A stretch of 64,000 nt of DNA from Ascarosepion bandense (taxonomy: Eukaryota > Mollusca > Cephalopoda > Sepiida > Sepiidae), in NCBI GenBank assembly GCA_037127315.1, contig JBBBDQ010000191.1, positions 14,638,501 through 14,702,500 of the forward strand, given 5' to 3'. The notes below the pieces were generated by a model. That model did no database searches, was not told the origin of the DNA, and saw nothing but the letters and a program-made list of their open reading frames with translations. Shown one piece after another: positions 41,491 through 52,361 of the stretch. The position numbers were made by a program, and so were the translations under genes. Positions within the stretch are counted from its first letter, which is position 1. Each line of letters opens with the position of its first letter.

Positions 41491-41945
41491 AGAGAAAGAA
41501 AAGAAAGAGAAAGTTAAAATTAACGTAAATGAAATGACGGCAAAAGAACGATAAGCAGACGATTTAAAATACGGCCAACTTAAAGTGTTAAAGGAGAAGA
41601 GAAAATTAAAACCGATAGAAAAGAAAGAGGGCGTGAGAGAATGAGTGGTGGTGATGTTGCTGCTGCTGATGATGATGATAGGTTTCTTTCCTATCTTTCT
41701 TCTATATGCCAAATAAGATCAGGTTCAAATAAAAGAAGAAAGAAAACCTTTATAGAAAGTTCTGATAAAGAGCGTGAAAGAAGTGATAAAAAAAAGAATA
41801 CGTAAGCGGTAGATAAAATCAGCTTGAATTAAAAGAAAAAATAAGAGAAAATCAAACTGAAATGGAACGACTGATAAAAAGAGTTCAAAAGAAGAATATA
41901 TAAACAAAAACTTTAAAAGAAGAGCAGTCGAAGAAAGAAAATGAT
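41491..41945. repeat. Purine-rich flank of the minisatellite, decayed
   Basis: Degenerate GAAAGAAAG-type sequence with CGTGAAAGAAGTGATAAAAA and AATCAGCTTGAATT, related to the array units and to 38281-38564. Contains a short GATGATGATGATA run near 41665. Confidence 0.6.
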
Positions 41946-41948
41946 TCT

Positions 41949-42164
41949 ATGGGCCAATTACGCACCCTTCTGTGGTTGGTCTTTATTGCGTATAATGGCG
42001 CCGAGTGTTATTATTACGAACGACATGAAATGTCGACACTACATCACATGATCTGTGGGCCGGGTCGTATTGTGCATCGACCAGTGCAAATATTGGCTGA
42101 TACTACTAAAATGAGACTGGTCAGGCATTTAAGGTCCTGGCAGCAGATCTTTTCAATTAGTTAA
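41949..42164 (+). CDS. Hypothetical short secreted-type peptide
   Basis: 71 codons. The first ~19 residues (MGQLRTLLWLVFIAYNGAE) look like a signal peptide: a polar start, a hydrophobic core and small residues near a possible cut. The remainder (CYYYERHEMSTLHHMICGPG and a basic tail) has only two Cys and matches no family I recognise. The base composition (GC- and codon-balanced) differs from the purine-rich repeats to the left. It could be a first exon: AAGGTCC near 42130 is one weak donor candidate. It could equally be chance; no promoter or splice evidence can be seen. Confidence 0.25.
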   Translation: MGQLRTLLWLVFIAYNGAECYYYERHEMSTLHHMICGPGRIVHRPVQILADTTKMRLVRHLRSWQQIFSIS

Positions 42165-42670
42165 TCATGAAATATTTCATTCGTTCATTTGTAAGCCAAT
42201 GTGAATTTGACAAGTGTACACCTTCGATCGTTGAATGAAGGAAGCGGGTGAATGAGTGGCCGTCGGAGTTATAATATTGGAAAGGAAGAAAAACGAAAGA
42301 TATTAATATGTGAGCAAATAAGAAAGAGAGGGAATACGTAACATCTAAACGGTTAGGGACAATTGTGATCGAAGCTGACAAGAAAGTCTTAGTTATGTGC
42401 AATTAATGCCGATTTCTTTTCTTCTGGAAATTTCTATGGCTACTTTCGTAATCCATTTGGTTGACTGAGCGTGATCATTAAAAACAAAGGGCATCAATAA
42501 ATCGATCAGCTATGTTTAATTTATATTTGCACCTAATCAATAGAAAATAAATACGTGTCTAATGATTTGACATTTGAAATCTCATTCAGGTAAATCGCAA
42601 AAGATGTAATATCAACTTGAAAATTTAATAAAGAAAGAAATAGTTTTCTTTTTAGGAAGACCCTAAAATG
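42165..42670. other. No recognisable feature
   Basis: AT-rich unassigned sequence between the small ORF and a LINE-B copy. Confidence 0.5.
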
Positions 42671-42671
42671 C

Positions 42672-43315
42672 CAACTTCTTCTTCTATGTGCCCTGTCTCT
42701 TCATGGCGTAGGCGATCATTGCTCTCCACGTCTCCCTATCCCTTGTGGCTCTTAGTATGTTTGCTCCTGTTGCTCCTGGCAACCCCCGTTCCGTCATCCA
42801 CCTGATCAGACCCTGCAAATATGTTATCCGCTGCCTTCCTCTGTCTCTCCTTCCTTCTATCTGTCCAGTCAGTATCAGGTTCTCCAGGCTCTCCTTCCCC
42901 ATTGCATGTCCCAGGAACTTCAGTTGTCTCTTACTGATGCTCAGCATCAATTCCTTTTTGTTGCCATTCTTCTAACACCTCGTCGTTGCTTGTATGCTCA
43001 GTCCACGATATCCGTAGCATCTTTCTGTAGAACCACATTTCGGCCGCTTCCAGTTTTGTCCTCATTTTCGATGATATTGTCCAACTACAGGTCGGATAAA
43101 CTAAAATAAAACAAGTAAAGAAATTTAAATGTCTGGGGGGTGTTTTGATAAAGGATGAAAAGTGCGACATTGAGATTCAAAGATGCATTGGCATGGCCAA
43201 GAAGGCATTTTAAAAGCTAACTAGAATACTGAAAGACAGGAAAATCTCATTGGAAACAAAGAAAAGAGTGCTGGACTGCTATGTGATATCTGTTCTCTTG
43301 TACGGAAGTGAATCC
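42672..43315. mobile_element. LINE-B with inverted 5' segment (twin-priming-like)
   Basis: 42672-43085 is minus-strand LINE-B 3' end: tail AAGAAGAAG, then frame-open GHAMGKESLENLILTGQIEG (42950-42684) and EMWFYRKMLRISWTEH. 43089-43315 is on the plus strand and carries the segment that belongs just upstream (FKCLGG, GMAK-like, KDRKISLETK, VLLYGSE). In an uninverted copy such as 53222-54090 the two pieces are contiguous, joined at GAATGCTGGACAATATCAT. Only a few bases are lost at the break. This is the expected structure of a 5' inversion formed during target-primed reverse transcription. Confidence 0.85.
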
Positions 43316-43690
43316 ACTTATTTTTTTAATCATATCGCCCAGAGCAAGGCGGTAACGCCACTGATGTGCAGAGGGCTACATAAGAGAAAAAGATTAGGAG
43401 ACTGAAGAGAAGGACGAACCAGTTAGGACCAAGAGAAGGATGGGAATACAGGTGTGATGACAGTTGTAAAGGTGGAGAGAAATGAAAGGATATACAGGGC
43501 GGTGTAGAAAGAATTAGAGTAATATAGTAAAGAGATGAGTATTGACCTTGCATTTAAATTACTGGAGGTTGTAGCCGTCAGGAAAGCAAGAATAAGGAAG
43601 CGAGTTCCACAGGCGGGAAGTGCGATGACACAGTAAATAAAAACAGTATACGTTACTAGTCGCGTGGCTTGAGTATATGTCGTGACTATT
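43316..43690 (-). mobile_element. LINE-A 3' end, minus strand
   Basis: Poly-T (43321-43327), then the complement of the tail (ATCGCCCAGAGCAAGGCGG), the 3' UTR and the last codons with CAGGCGGGAAGTGCGA, up to about 43690. It abuts the LINE-B copy, so one of the two inserted next to or into the other. Confidence 0.8.
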
Positions 43691-44207
43691 TGGGTTTTGG
43701 CTAAGAAATTCATATAAAAGACCAGTAAGAATTTCCTATACTAAAGAAGCCACAAATGGTTTATTTTGTTCCGGCCTTTTTGAACGCCCACTTATTTTAA
43801 GTCTTTTGCTGCTTTGTTGAAATTAAGCAATTTCATTGCTTGGCTAACATTTCATTCTCTTTCCAACTAACTTCCAGAACAAGACACGCATTCTCAGTGT
43901 GATCGACCAAAGTCCTTTTTTTGTCCTACTTCGAATGAGAACATTACAAAAGACAATCTTTAGTTAATACGCTGTTATTTTGCCTGGTAAATTAAGTGGA
44001 GATAGAACAATACATGCAGAGAGTCTCAAAAAATAATTACTGACAAGTGCTATGCGGTGAGCGCAATATCTTGACGCTGATGAAAGTTAATTTGATGCAG
44101 TATAAGTCTCCTTTAATGTCTCTGATTTCACGAGCAAGTATACAAGAACGCTTCTGTATAGAGTTTTAATAAGATATTAATTAAAAACAATAGACGTTAC
44201 TTAATTT
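43691..44207. other. No recognisable feature
   Basis: AT-rich unassigned sequence. No repeat partner or coding segment found. Confidence 0.5.
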
Positions 44208-44455
44208 TTTGGAATCATTTCGCCCCAAGCAGGGTAATTAAGCCACTGAAAAGCAAGGGGAGAATGAGTGCGAGAGAATATGAGAAAAAGAAAACATTAT
44301 TAGGAATGAGAATAATAAAAGAACAAGAATTGATATTGTACTTAAACTTTTGAAGATCAAAGTTGTCTTGAAAGCAAGAATCTGGAAGAGAGTTCTACGA
44401 ACGAGAAGTGCGAGAGTAAAAACTGTTAACAATTTTAACTGTAAAATGATACGAC
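44208..44455 (-). mobile_element. LINE-A 3' end, minus strand, diverged
   Basis: Tail complement AATCATTTCGCCCCAAGCAG, 3' UTR, and the complement of the final coding bases near GAGTTCTACGAACGAGAAG. Resembles the older LINE-A subfamily seen at 14505 and 38565. Confidence 0.7.
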
Positions 44456-44507
44456 CAAGCCACGATCATGTGGTGTTTGACCAGAGTGAGTATATAAACG
44501 AATGTAC

Positions 44508-44806
44508 GTTGTGGTGTAATGGATATCGGCTCGAAAAGGAGAAATCGGAGAGCCGAGTTGAAATTCCAGTTGAATTCGTTGCATTCACGAACGCTCAAAT
44601 ACACTTGGGAAAGGTATTAATCCATCTCTTTTCTCTCCAGCTATGGGCTAAATAGCAGGACAGCTTGGTTGCCAACCAAGGCTATAGAACCCAGTCTTCC
44701 ACAGAAAATAATGGCAACTTATTGTGGGAAAGATCTTCTGTCCAGTTTCTTAAGAGACATGATCGCATAAGTGTGTATCACATATGGCACTTAACTGACT
44801 GAGTAT
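44508..44806 (+). mobile_element. SINE-1, full-length
   Basis: Head CGTTGTGGTGTAATGGATATC, degenerate B box GAGTTGAAATTC, body with GGTTGCCAACCAAGGC, and tail ATATGGCACTTAACTGACTGA. It is followed by (GA)n and (CAGA)n at 44811-44838. Confidence 0.8.
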
Positions 44807-44995
44807 TGAGAGAGAGAGAGAGACAGACAGACAGACATGGTCAGGTGGATAGCCGGAAGAGACCCTCACGCAAACACAGTGTACCATAGATGAATTGTTT
44901 TCTAGCGAATTTTCGAGCGCCAAATATAGGTTTTTAAATTTTTAGGATAAAAATTCTGATTTAATTATTTTGTCAGGAAACAGCAATGACACTTA

Positions 44996-45837
44996 CAGGG
45001 AGCGATGGGTGAATTATCGCCATTTTATATTTTTAATTTCGTGCATGACCGTTGTTTGTTCATTATTTTGTCGATTGCAGAGTATAGTAGAGTCAGTTGG
45101 GCACTGTCTATGATAAAAAGAGCACCCTGACGCAATTGACTCCGCCAGAAATTTGGAAACAGCATGCTGTACTCTTGAAATTCTCGCTGAAAACTCTAAT
45201 AAAATTTCAAAGTGTTTGGGTGTCAATTTGAGATTAATGCAGATGATTCAGATAGAATGGTAATAACGAAGATACGACAAAACTCACTCTGATCTTTTAG
45301 ATAATAAAATAACCCTCGAATTTGTTTGTGAGGGCCCCAGACTCAACACAAAGGTCTACGTCAAGGGTCTTGAAGAGTTAGTGCTGCTCTGGGTAAAGCG
45401 AGTGGCTACTGAAAGACCCTATGTCTGGCCATAGGACTTTGCACGATGCCACATGAGCAGGAAGACCCAATTATGGCTGTCAGACAATTTCTGCGATCAC
45501 ATCACTCCTTACATTTAGCTAACTAACTCCCCAGACTTCAAGCCCTTGATAATTATGTGTAAGTTAAATGAGAGACCAGTAAAATTCATTGGAACACCAA
45601 AGATTATGGCAGCATTTATCAAATAAAACAAGGAGACAGTCCAGAATAGATGCAGGAGACTCCAAAGTCATTGTCTGGAAGCCGTGGTTGAAGTTAATCA
45701 TGATTTTATTGAATAAATGTAATCTTTAGTATTTCAATATATTTTTTGTGTAATTTTGGTAGATATATGTTAAAATGAGATGTCAGTGCTATTTTCATTT
45801 TTGCGTTATTTAGACGACAATATATCCATTGCACCTT
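44996..45837 (+). mobile_element. Mariner-like DNA transposon, second copy
   Basis: Ends share AGCGATGGGTGAATTATCG (44999) and, inverted, GACGACAATATATCCATTGC (45814); TA precedes the left end (44994-44995). Transposase remnants on the plus strand include LEELVLLWVKRVATERPYVW (about 45370-45430) and the C-terminal EAVVEVNHDFIE before TAA near 45716. About 842 bp. Same family as 27087-27933 but in the opposite orientation. Part of the catalytic region is missing in both. Confidence 0.85.
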
Positions 45838-45959
45838 GTGTGTTTAGATCTTCTCTACATTATTTCCCTTCTTATAATCATAATCTTCACTTCTTACCAC
45901 CTTCTTTTCCTTCCACAAAACTCCTCGCTCAACATTATTTTCCTGCTGACTGTAACCAT

Positions 45960-46033
45960 TAGTCAGTCAGTTAAATGCCATACTTGATACACTTTTCGAA
46001 GATTGTCTTTTTTGAGACATGGCTGATTAAGCA
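45960..46033 (-). mobile_element. SINE-1 3' tail fragment
   Basis: AGTCAGTCAGTTAAATGCC and the degenerate GAGACATGG of the tail; the rest is missing. Confidence 0.65.
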
Positions 46034-46931
46034 AAACTCTGATATCATTTAATTTGATAAGCTTTTAATTGCTTGAATAAAAAATCAAAATTAAGTACAT
46101 TATAGTCTGAAGAAAAAAAATTCGATTATTAATGAAATTTTAAAAGAATTGTTTTCATTTTTTATTATAATAATTTATAACAAAAATATTTTTAAAATCG
46201 GCGATGATTTGTTGACTTAGATTTTTAGTTAAGAATTGATTATATTGCCTATCGAAAATTGAAAAGTGTAATAAAAATCGTTTTGCCTCCATATTTTTAA
46301 TTTTTTTGTGTATTTGAAGTTTTTTTTTGTATGGTAATTTCTATGTGAAAATTAAAAGGTCAGAGTTTCCTCCCTTACTCGAAAAACATTTGTACAATTT
46401 TGTCACTTATAAACGCCATACTCTTGTATCTTATCTCTAATAGGGAACTTGTCAACATATTTTGATATACGGCGGACAGGTTAAAACGTTCTAATCTCTG
46501 ATTAAGAAATAGTTTTATTTTTAATTTCAGGTTATGAAAAATGAAATACTTGTGTAAATGAGATTAATATAACATAAAATTTGCTAATTTTCCTAAAATA
46601 AAGTGTCACAGATAGATATTTTATTTTTGAAAGATTTTTTTAAACTGAGAATTACCTTTTGTTCACAAATGTGTCGATCGCTCAAAAATGGCGGCAAGAT
46701 TCAAAAATTAAAAAAAAATTAAACTTTTAGATTCCAATCAATATAATTTCTGTTTGAAATAAACCAGTGTATTTTGCTAACTAGAAATAGTAGATTTAAT
46801 AATTTAAATAATTTTCAATTAAAACTAAAATAAAAGTTTCGAGAAATTTTTTTCATTATTAAAATGATATCGAAAATGACTGGAGGTATCTATTTTTAAT
46901 ACAACTGTGTAGTGGTCTAATTATGTCCGAA

Positions 46932-46982
<51 letters not shown>

Positions 46983-47870
46983 ATCTTCGTCAATTTGTTT
47001 TCACTTGGTCTACTAGAGAACAGTACTTAGAATAATCATTTATTTCACCAGAAGGTGTTCATAGCAGAAGACTCTCAAATCCACCGTATATCACAATCTC
47101 TGGATAACGAGTGTCCTTTACTATGATTAATGGGGTTTATTTCGCTTCACTCACGATCTCTTGTGCTCCACATTCTTGTAAAATATTCACTTTTCATGAA
47201 ACGTCACATTTTCTTTAAAAACCGAACAATTAACGAAATTCAATGTCTATTAGCGTAAGTATTTGGAAGACAGCCCAGTTAAGCAATACTGGACTCAGTA
47301 AGAACTGAAATCACAAGCAATGCTATACATGACCAATTTACTAAACAGTAATTTCGGTTTTAATTTCTTAGATGAGAAGTTATTGACACTATTTACATTC
47401 GGACTATTGTCCTCATCTTTGTCTTTGCTATCGCAATATTTCGACTGATGTAACCTCCGACCTTGCGGGACAATACCCACGTCGATTAAAATGTTGATTG
47501 GTGAATTTGGGAACACATCAGGGCCTCAAAGTGTGTGCTTTAACTCAGTGTAAAAAGGATGAGCAATAACTGAACAGTAATAAAAGTTAAGAACTGTAGA
47601 TTAAATAAAGTGTTGAATTAATAATTCTCTGTAGGTTACCCAGATCGATATATGTTATCCAGGTCAATATACACCTGATAAAGACCAGGGTATAACGACT
47701 GAACGTTGTGACAACAACACGACAACAAAGACGAGGACAACAGCCCGAATATAAATTGTGTAAATATTACTAACCAGTACTCTGAGTCAGGTCCCTGTGA
47801 CAAAGAATGAGATGCAAGCAGATACATTTGGCGTTAGTGGAATCATCCATGCCGATTTTTTTATTGTTGA
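46034..47870. other. Unassigned AT-rich region; (TA)n at 46937-46970
   Basis: 46034-46930 is very AT-rich. Beyond the (TA)n tract, sequence near 47370-47440 (minus) and 47715-47768 (plus) shares AGACGAGGACAACAGCCCG-like wording, a weak inverted repeat of about 45 bases. I found no coding segment I trust. Confidence 0.4.
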
Positions 47871-47962
47871 TTTTTTTTCATAGCTTTAGAAACATGATAA
47901 TGGTGTGATAGTCGTTTCCGTTTATCATTTATTAACCGAACAGTTGCAATCGGTTAACATTC
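47871..47962 (-). repeat. 3' flank shared with the LINE-B copy at 53222-54090
   Basis: Read on the minus strand, about 90 bases after the LINE-B tail (GATTGCAACTGTTCGG ... GCTATGAAAAAAA) match 54091-54178. No other LINE-B copy here has this flank. Similarity ends at an A-run in both places. Confidence 0.8.
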
Positions 47963-48445
47963 TTCTTCTATGTGCCTTGTCCCTTCAGGGCGTAGGCGAT
48001 CACGGTCTTTCACTTTTCCCTATCCTTGGTGGCTTTGAGCACGCCTTCTCCTGTTACACCATGCAACCCTCGTTCCGTCATCCACCTGATTAGGTCCTTC
48101 AAATATGTTATCCGTTGCTTTCCCCTGTCTCTTTTTCCCTCTATCTGGCCTGTTAGTATCAGATTCTCCAAGCCCTCCTTCCTCATTGCGTGTCCCAGGA
48201 ACTTCAGCTGTCTCTTCCTGATGCTCAGTGTTAATTTCCTTTTTGTTTCCATCATTTCCAAGACCTCATCATTGCTCACATGCTCGATGCATGATATTCA
48301 CAACATCCTTCTGTAGAAACACATTTCAGTTGCTTCAAGTTTTTCCTTCATCTTTGATGGTATTGTCCAGCATTCACTGCCATATTGAAGGATGGACAAC
48401 ACGTATCAATCCAGTATTCTCTTCCTATTTCTAGCGAAATTCATT
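47963..48445 (-). mobile_element. LINE-B (RTE/BovB-like), minus strand
   Basis: The minus-strand frame 48279-48010 is open and reads MSNDEVLEMMETKRKLTLSI, KRQLKFLGHAMRKEGLENL, KRDRGKQRITYLKDLIRW. It is the best preserved C-terminal segment of the family. 5' truncation lies near 48445. The 3' tail near 47963 is AAGAAGAA. Confidence 0.85.
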
Positions 48446-49947
48446 TCTCTTAAAAAACAATTTTTCAGAAATATACGTTTTTCAAACCCACTGTTGTAGT
48501 GTTGTTGATTTCCTTAAAAGTTATAACTTATGTTGGAAGCCTTCAGGTGATATGGATTTCGACATCGGATAAATGTTTTTTTTTGCTTATGATTATGTGG
48601 CTACAGTCTATAATGTTGATGAAGGATTGATTCACTTGAAGTCATTTTAATCAATCATCCGAGAAATAGGTTGTATGCAGATCATAGTTTAAATATTGTT
48701 GAACAATTTAGATGCAATGCATGACATCCACATGAGTCTCAACCTGATGAGTCTATTCAAGAGCATGTCTAGAGGTCTTAGGTTAACATTTTGTTTTACG
48801 AAACACATACGGTGAATCCATAAAACAGAAAAATATATTATATGCACACACCCTTCCTAATTATGAAATTGGCGCAACACAATCTTCTCCCCCGATTTGG
48901 CTATACATTCGTATATATCTCGAAAATATTTGCGTAAAGTTACGTTCAAAGTTACCAATAAAAAGACAGATATAGAAGTCAAGAACAGGTTCATGCCTTT
49001 CCGAACTGCATAATGAAAACTATTCTCAATTATGATTTAAACCGCTTTGGTGGTCCGCTCGCCGTTTTTCTATTCATATTGATACTTTATACATAAACCG
49101 TGTAGGCTGAAGTACCGACCTACACGAATAGAAAGACATGCGGACGCGAGCAGACGAATCTTGACATATATGCAACCACACCTAACCTTCACACACTTTA
49201 GAAAGCATGGGCGTAACAGTAAGAGACTGAAGAAAGGGAACCTATGATCGATAGAGGGTCTTGTTTGAAAGCTATCAACCATTCACTGACCATAATTATT
49301 TTCCTGCCCTATTCATTCTTATCTCCTTTCTCTTACGTTGCGCGTTTAATATGCTTAGTCGTCGCAAAGAATGGCTGTGATTAGTTCTAATGCCTGCACT
49401 GATAGTGGCGGTGTTAATAACGCTGGGGGAATGAATACAATCAAAGTGAATTCATGGCAGACGACAGAAACAATGTGCTTTTGAGTTGCACGAATGAGGA
49501 TCGGCGAAGAGGAGGGCGCAAGGAGACACTGTTAAAGGACTGAAAAAGCTGACAGAGAATCGAGATTGGCAATAGAATTGGAAGATGAATTTAAAAGAGG
49601 CAAAGAACGGAATCGAAATATATAAGAGAGGAAGAGACAAGTTGATAAGTAACGAAAATAAAGAGACGACAGAATGAGTGAAGAAAGTGAGAAAAAAAGA
49701 AAGAAATAGAAGAAAGAGAAACTAAAAAAAAAAAGGGGGATGCAAACGACAGAAAATATTAAAGATATAAAGGCAAAGTAAGTACTCTTTTGTACCAAAT
49801 GTAAGGGCCGTCTAGAATAATAAAACCCGTGGGAATTTTTCAGATTATAAAGTAAGCGTGTCAGTTTAACAGTCCTGTGTCTAATGGGGGATTCTAGGTT
49901 AAGCTGTTTTATACCTAATTATAAAGTCCTGGGTATGACAATAAACT
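48446..49947. other. No recognisable gene
   Basis: Unassigned sequence. 49450-49760 is purine-rich, giving artificial Phe/Ser-rich frames on the minus strand. The 70-codon minus-strand frame near 49070-49282 matches nothing known to me. Confidence 0.45.
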
Positions 49948-50225
49948 ACATCCGGCAGCAAGGTGAGGTGCGTGAAGCCATTTCTTAATTGCTGACGTAC
50001 TCAGGGCCACCCTGACCCAGGGTAGTAGCATCTGCTAAGGTTCCAGCTGTCGAAAAATAGTTAACCCCAATACATGAATAAAAATACATTTTTATAGTAA
50101 AATTATCAGCAATACATATAGTAAAATGACTAACACTACATTTTTAAAGCAAAATGACCAACAATACATTTTAGGATAGAATTACCAACAAAACATTTTA
50201 TCTTTAGTTGAAGACATAAAATTAC
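49948..50225 (-). mobile_element. R3 repeat, third copy
   Basis: Minus strand: CATCCGGCAGCAAGG at 49950, CAGGGCCACCCTGACCC, and the region with several CAACAATACATTTT-like units. These correspond to R3 at 15577 and 18218. Here the internal repeated zone has 4-5 short units (TACATTTT spaced ~40 bp), a third state of the same VNTR. Confidence 0.65.
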
Positions 50226-50554
50226 ATTGAAAATATTTAGACTTTGGCATTTAATGAAGCATAGAGCTGTTGATATGCCGCTTAACAAAATCAACCAAAC
50301 CCAGGTTATAATTTAGTCTAGGCCAATTGATACCTCCGTATATAAAACGGGCTGCGCTCGAATACATACCACCCCTGGGCCATATTATGCTCTCTTTTAC
50401 CCATGTAATAAGATGTATATTATTGTATTCATAGATGATAGTCAGGATTACCATGGATCCTATAGTCTTACAAATCCGTAGAGGTTTCTTGTGTGCATTT
50501 TACAGCCTTCAGTTTTAGTACGATTCTTTTATTTCAATTAATTGTGCAAGATTA
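50226..50554. other. No recognisable feature
   Basis: Unassigned sequence between R3 and a MITE. Confidence 0.5.
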
Positions 50555-51035
50555 CCGTATTTTCTGGCTTACAAGACGTTTTTTTCCTAAAAAAAATACG
50601 CGTGCTAGACGAATGTCAGGATTACCACCATTACATGGATGGTAGTGAGGATCATTTATTGTACATCATCAGTGATGATTCTGCAGATGATAGTTTAAAG
50701 CTTTTGCATGAATCCAGCAATGACGAATCTTTTGGAATTTAAGGATGAATCAAAATTCCTTTGATTGTTTTATATTTTTACCTGCATTTTTTTTTATTTT
50801 TAATCCATTTTTATGAAAATAAAAACCACTTTTTGACAATAAAAACGTATAGTATATTTACTAACCACCAAGTATGCCATTGTTATACAAAATCGGACGA
50901 GTGATTAATGTAAACAATACGTGGCGCCAGTATGTTAGGGACGCATGGTGAATGTATTGTATGAAAATGACATTTTTTTTTTCTTAGACGTGTCTTTCCG
51001 ATATTAGGGTGCGTCTTCCAAACCGGAAAATATGA
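50555..51035. mobile_element. pogo/Tigger-like non-autonomous element, ~481 bp
   Basis: Terminal inverted repeats CCGTATTTTCTGGCTTACAA (50555) and, inverted, TTCCAAACCGGAAAATATGA (51016-51035), bounded by TA on each side. A small frame (50542-50742) encodes an acidic stretch, ISDDSADDSLKLLHESSNDE, similar in style to the acidic C-terminus of pogo-group transposases. It is therefore a deletion derivative of a larger pogo-like transposon. Confidence 0.75.
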
Positions 51036-51159
51036 TAATTCCTTTTTTTAGAAATATAGATACCTGATGAGGTGATGCAACTTCATGAAGAGCACCCACG
51101 ATGGAACATCCCAAGTTGAAAAGAAAAAAAGTACTCCTAATACTGATAATAATAATGTA

Positions 51160-51610
51160 GGCGTTGTGGTGAATACTCTGAGAATGTGACTCACCTGATC
51201 ATTGGTAGCAAAATGCTTGCTCAAAAAAATACATAAATAAATAATACGCGCTACGATAAGGTACGCTTTTATGTACATTGGTTATTTTGTCGAAAATATG
51301 GATACCAAGTTGTAAAAGAATTGGCGCGAGCATTTGCCTTGCAGAACAACTGAAGACGTCGGGAATCACAGAATATTCTGCGACTATGGTCTTCAGGCTG
51401 GCATAGTGATACACCATCGCTGTCCGGATGTTATTGTACTCGATAAAGGCACCAAGAACAGTTGGGGTTGCCATTCCAAATGACATAGATATAGCAAACA
51501 AAGTGATTGAGAAATTGGGAAAAATTGAAAGTTGAGACAGCAAGATTGTTTGGAATGCAGGAAGAGACTTTCAAAGTGATTCCAGTGGTGGTTGGCGCAC
51601 TGGGATCAAT
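51160..51610 (+). pseudogene. LINE with restriction-like endonuclease, C-terminal fragment
   Basis: In shifting plus-strand frames I read RCGEYSENVTHLIIGSKMLA (a CCHC-like block, 51161), RYDKVRFYVHWLFCRKYG, a short gap, CPDVIVLDKGTK (51429), AIPNDIDIANKVIEKLGK and IPVVVGALGS. The order of a Cys-His block, HW.(I/L)C...., PD...D.. and GALG is that of the C-terminus of R2/NeSL/Dong-type non-LTR enzymes, where PD-(D/E)xK is the restriction-like endonuclease. Frameshifts make it dead. It is 5'-truncated, with no RT core here. Confidence 0.7.
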
Positions 51611-51822
51611 CCAATTAAAACTGTGTGACTTCTTTGACCAGCTGGTGATACCTTACTAGCATGAAGCCATCCAAATGTCGCCGTATTTTTTGGCATTGCG
51701 CATATTTTGAGAAAAGTGTTGTCTGCCTGAGGTGTTTATTGTGAATTGACAGATAGATTAATTTACTCAGTGTATTAAAATGTACACCGTATGACAAAAC
51801 AGTAATAATAATAATAATAATA
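51611..51822. other. No recognisable feature; (TAA)n at 51803-51822
   Basis: Unassigned. A TAATAATAA run borders the composite element. Confidence 0.5.
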
Positions 51823-52335
51823 TTTTTTTTTTAATCGTATCACCCCGAGCAAGGCGGTAACGCCACTGATGTGCAGGGGGCTACGTAATAGTGAGAAGAT
51901 TGGAAAAGAGAAAGCCGGAAACCACATCCTAAATAGGGAACAAGGGATGAGCCTCTTAACCTGTTCAATAGTCGTGGGTGGAGTGTGAACCGGGCGATAG
52001 ATAGATCTATCTACTCCAATTGAAAAATAAAAAAAACAGAAACCAAAGTGAGAAGATTGGAAAAGAGAAAGCCGGAAACCACATCCTAAATAGGGAACAA
52101 AGGATGAGCCTCTTAACCTGTTCAATAGTCGTAGGTGGAGTGTGAACCGGGCGATAGATAGATCTATCTACTCCAATTGAAAAATAAAAAAAACAGAAAC
52201 CAAAGTGAGAAGATTGGAAAAGAGAAAGCCAGAAACCACATCCTAAACAGGGAACAAGGGATGAGCCTCTTAACCTGTTCAATAGACGTGGGTGGAGTGT
52301 GAACCGGGCAATAGATAGATCTATCTACTCCAATA
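51823..52335 (-). mobile_element. LINE-A-derived composite: three 157-bp 5'-UTR units plus the 3' tail
   Basis: On the minus strand three units (starts GTGAGAAGATTGG at 51891, 52048 and 52205 in plus coordinates, period exactly 157) match the LINE-A 5' UTR, each with GGAGTAGATAG, ATCGCCCGG and GATGTGGTTTC. They are joined to the LINE-A 3' tail (51833-51890) and poly-A (poly-T at 51823-51832). Same design as 20418-20714 but with different unit length and number. Minus-strand frames of 116 and 91 codons through it are repeat artefacts. Confidence 0.85.
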
Positions 52336-52361
52336 ATGTCTATTTTCTAGGACTTTACTCT

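Noticed and set aside
47370..47768. Inverted repeat around AGACGAGGACAACAG
   Set aside because: Similarity is short and imperfect, too weak to call an element.
51199..51543. 114-codon minus-strand ORF that first looked like a transporter segment (ISMSFGMATPTVLGAF)
   Set aside because: The plus strand of the same bases carries a clear series of LINE motifs (RCGEYSENVTHL, PDVIVLDK, AIPND), so the minus frame is a shadow.
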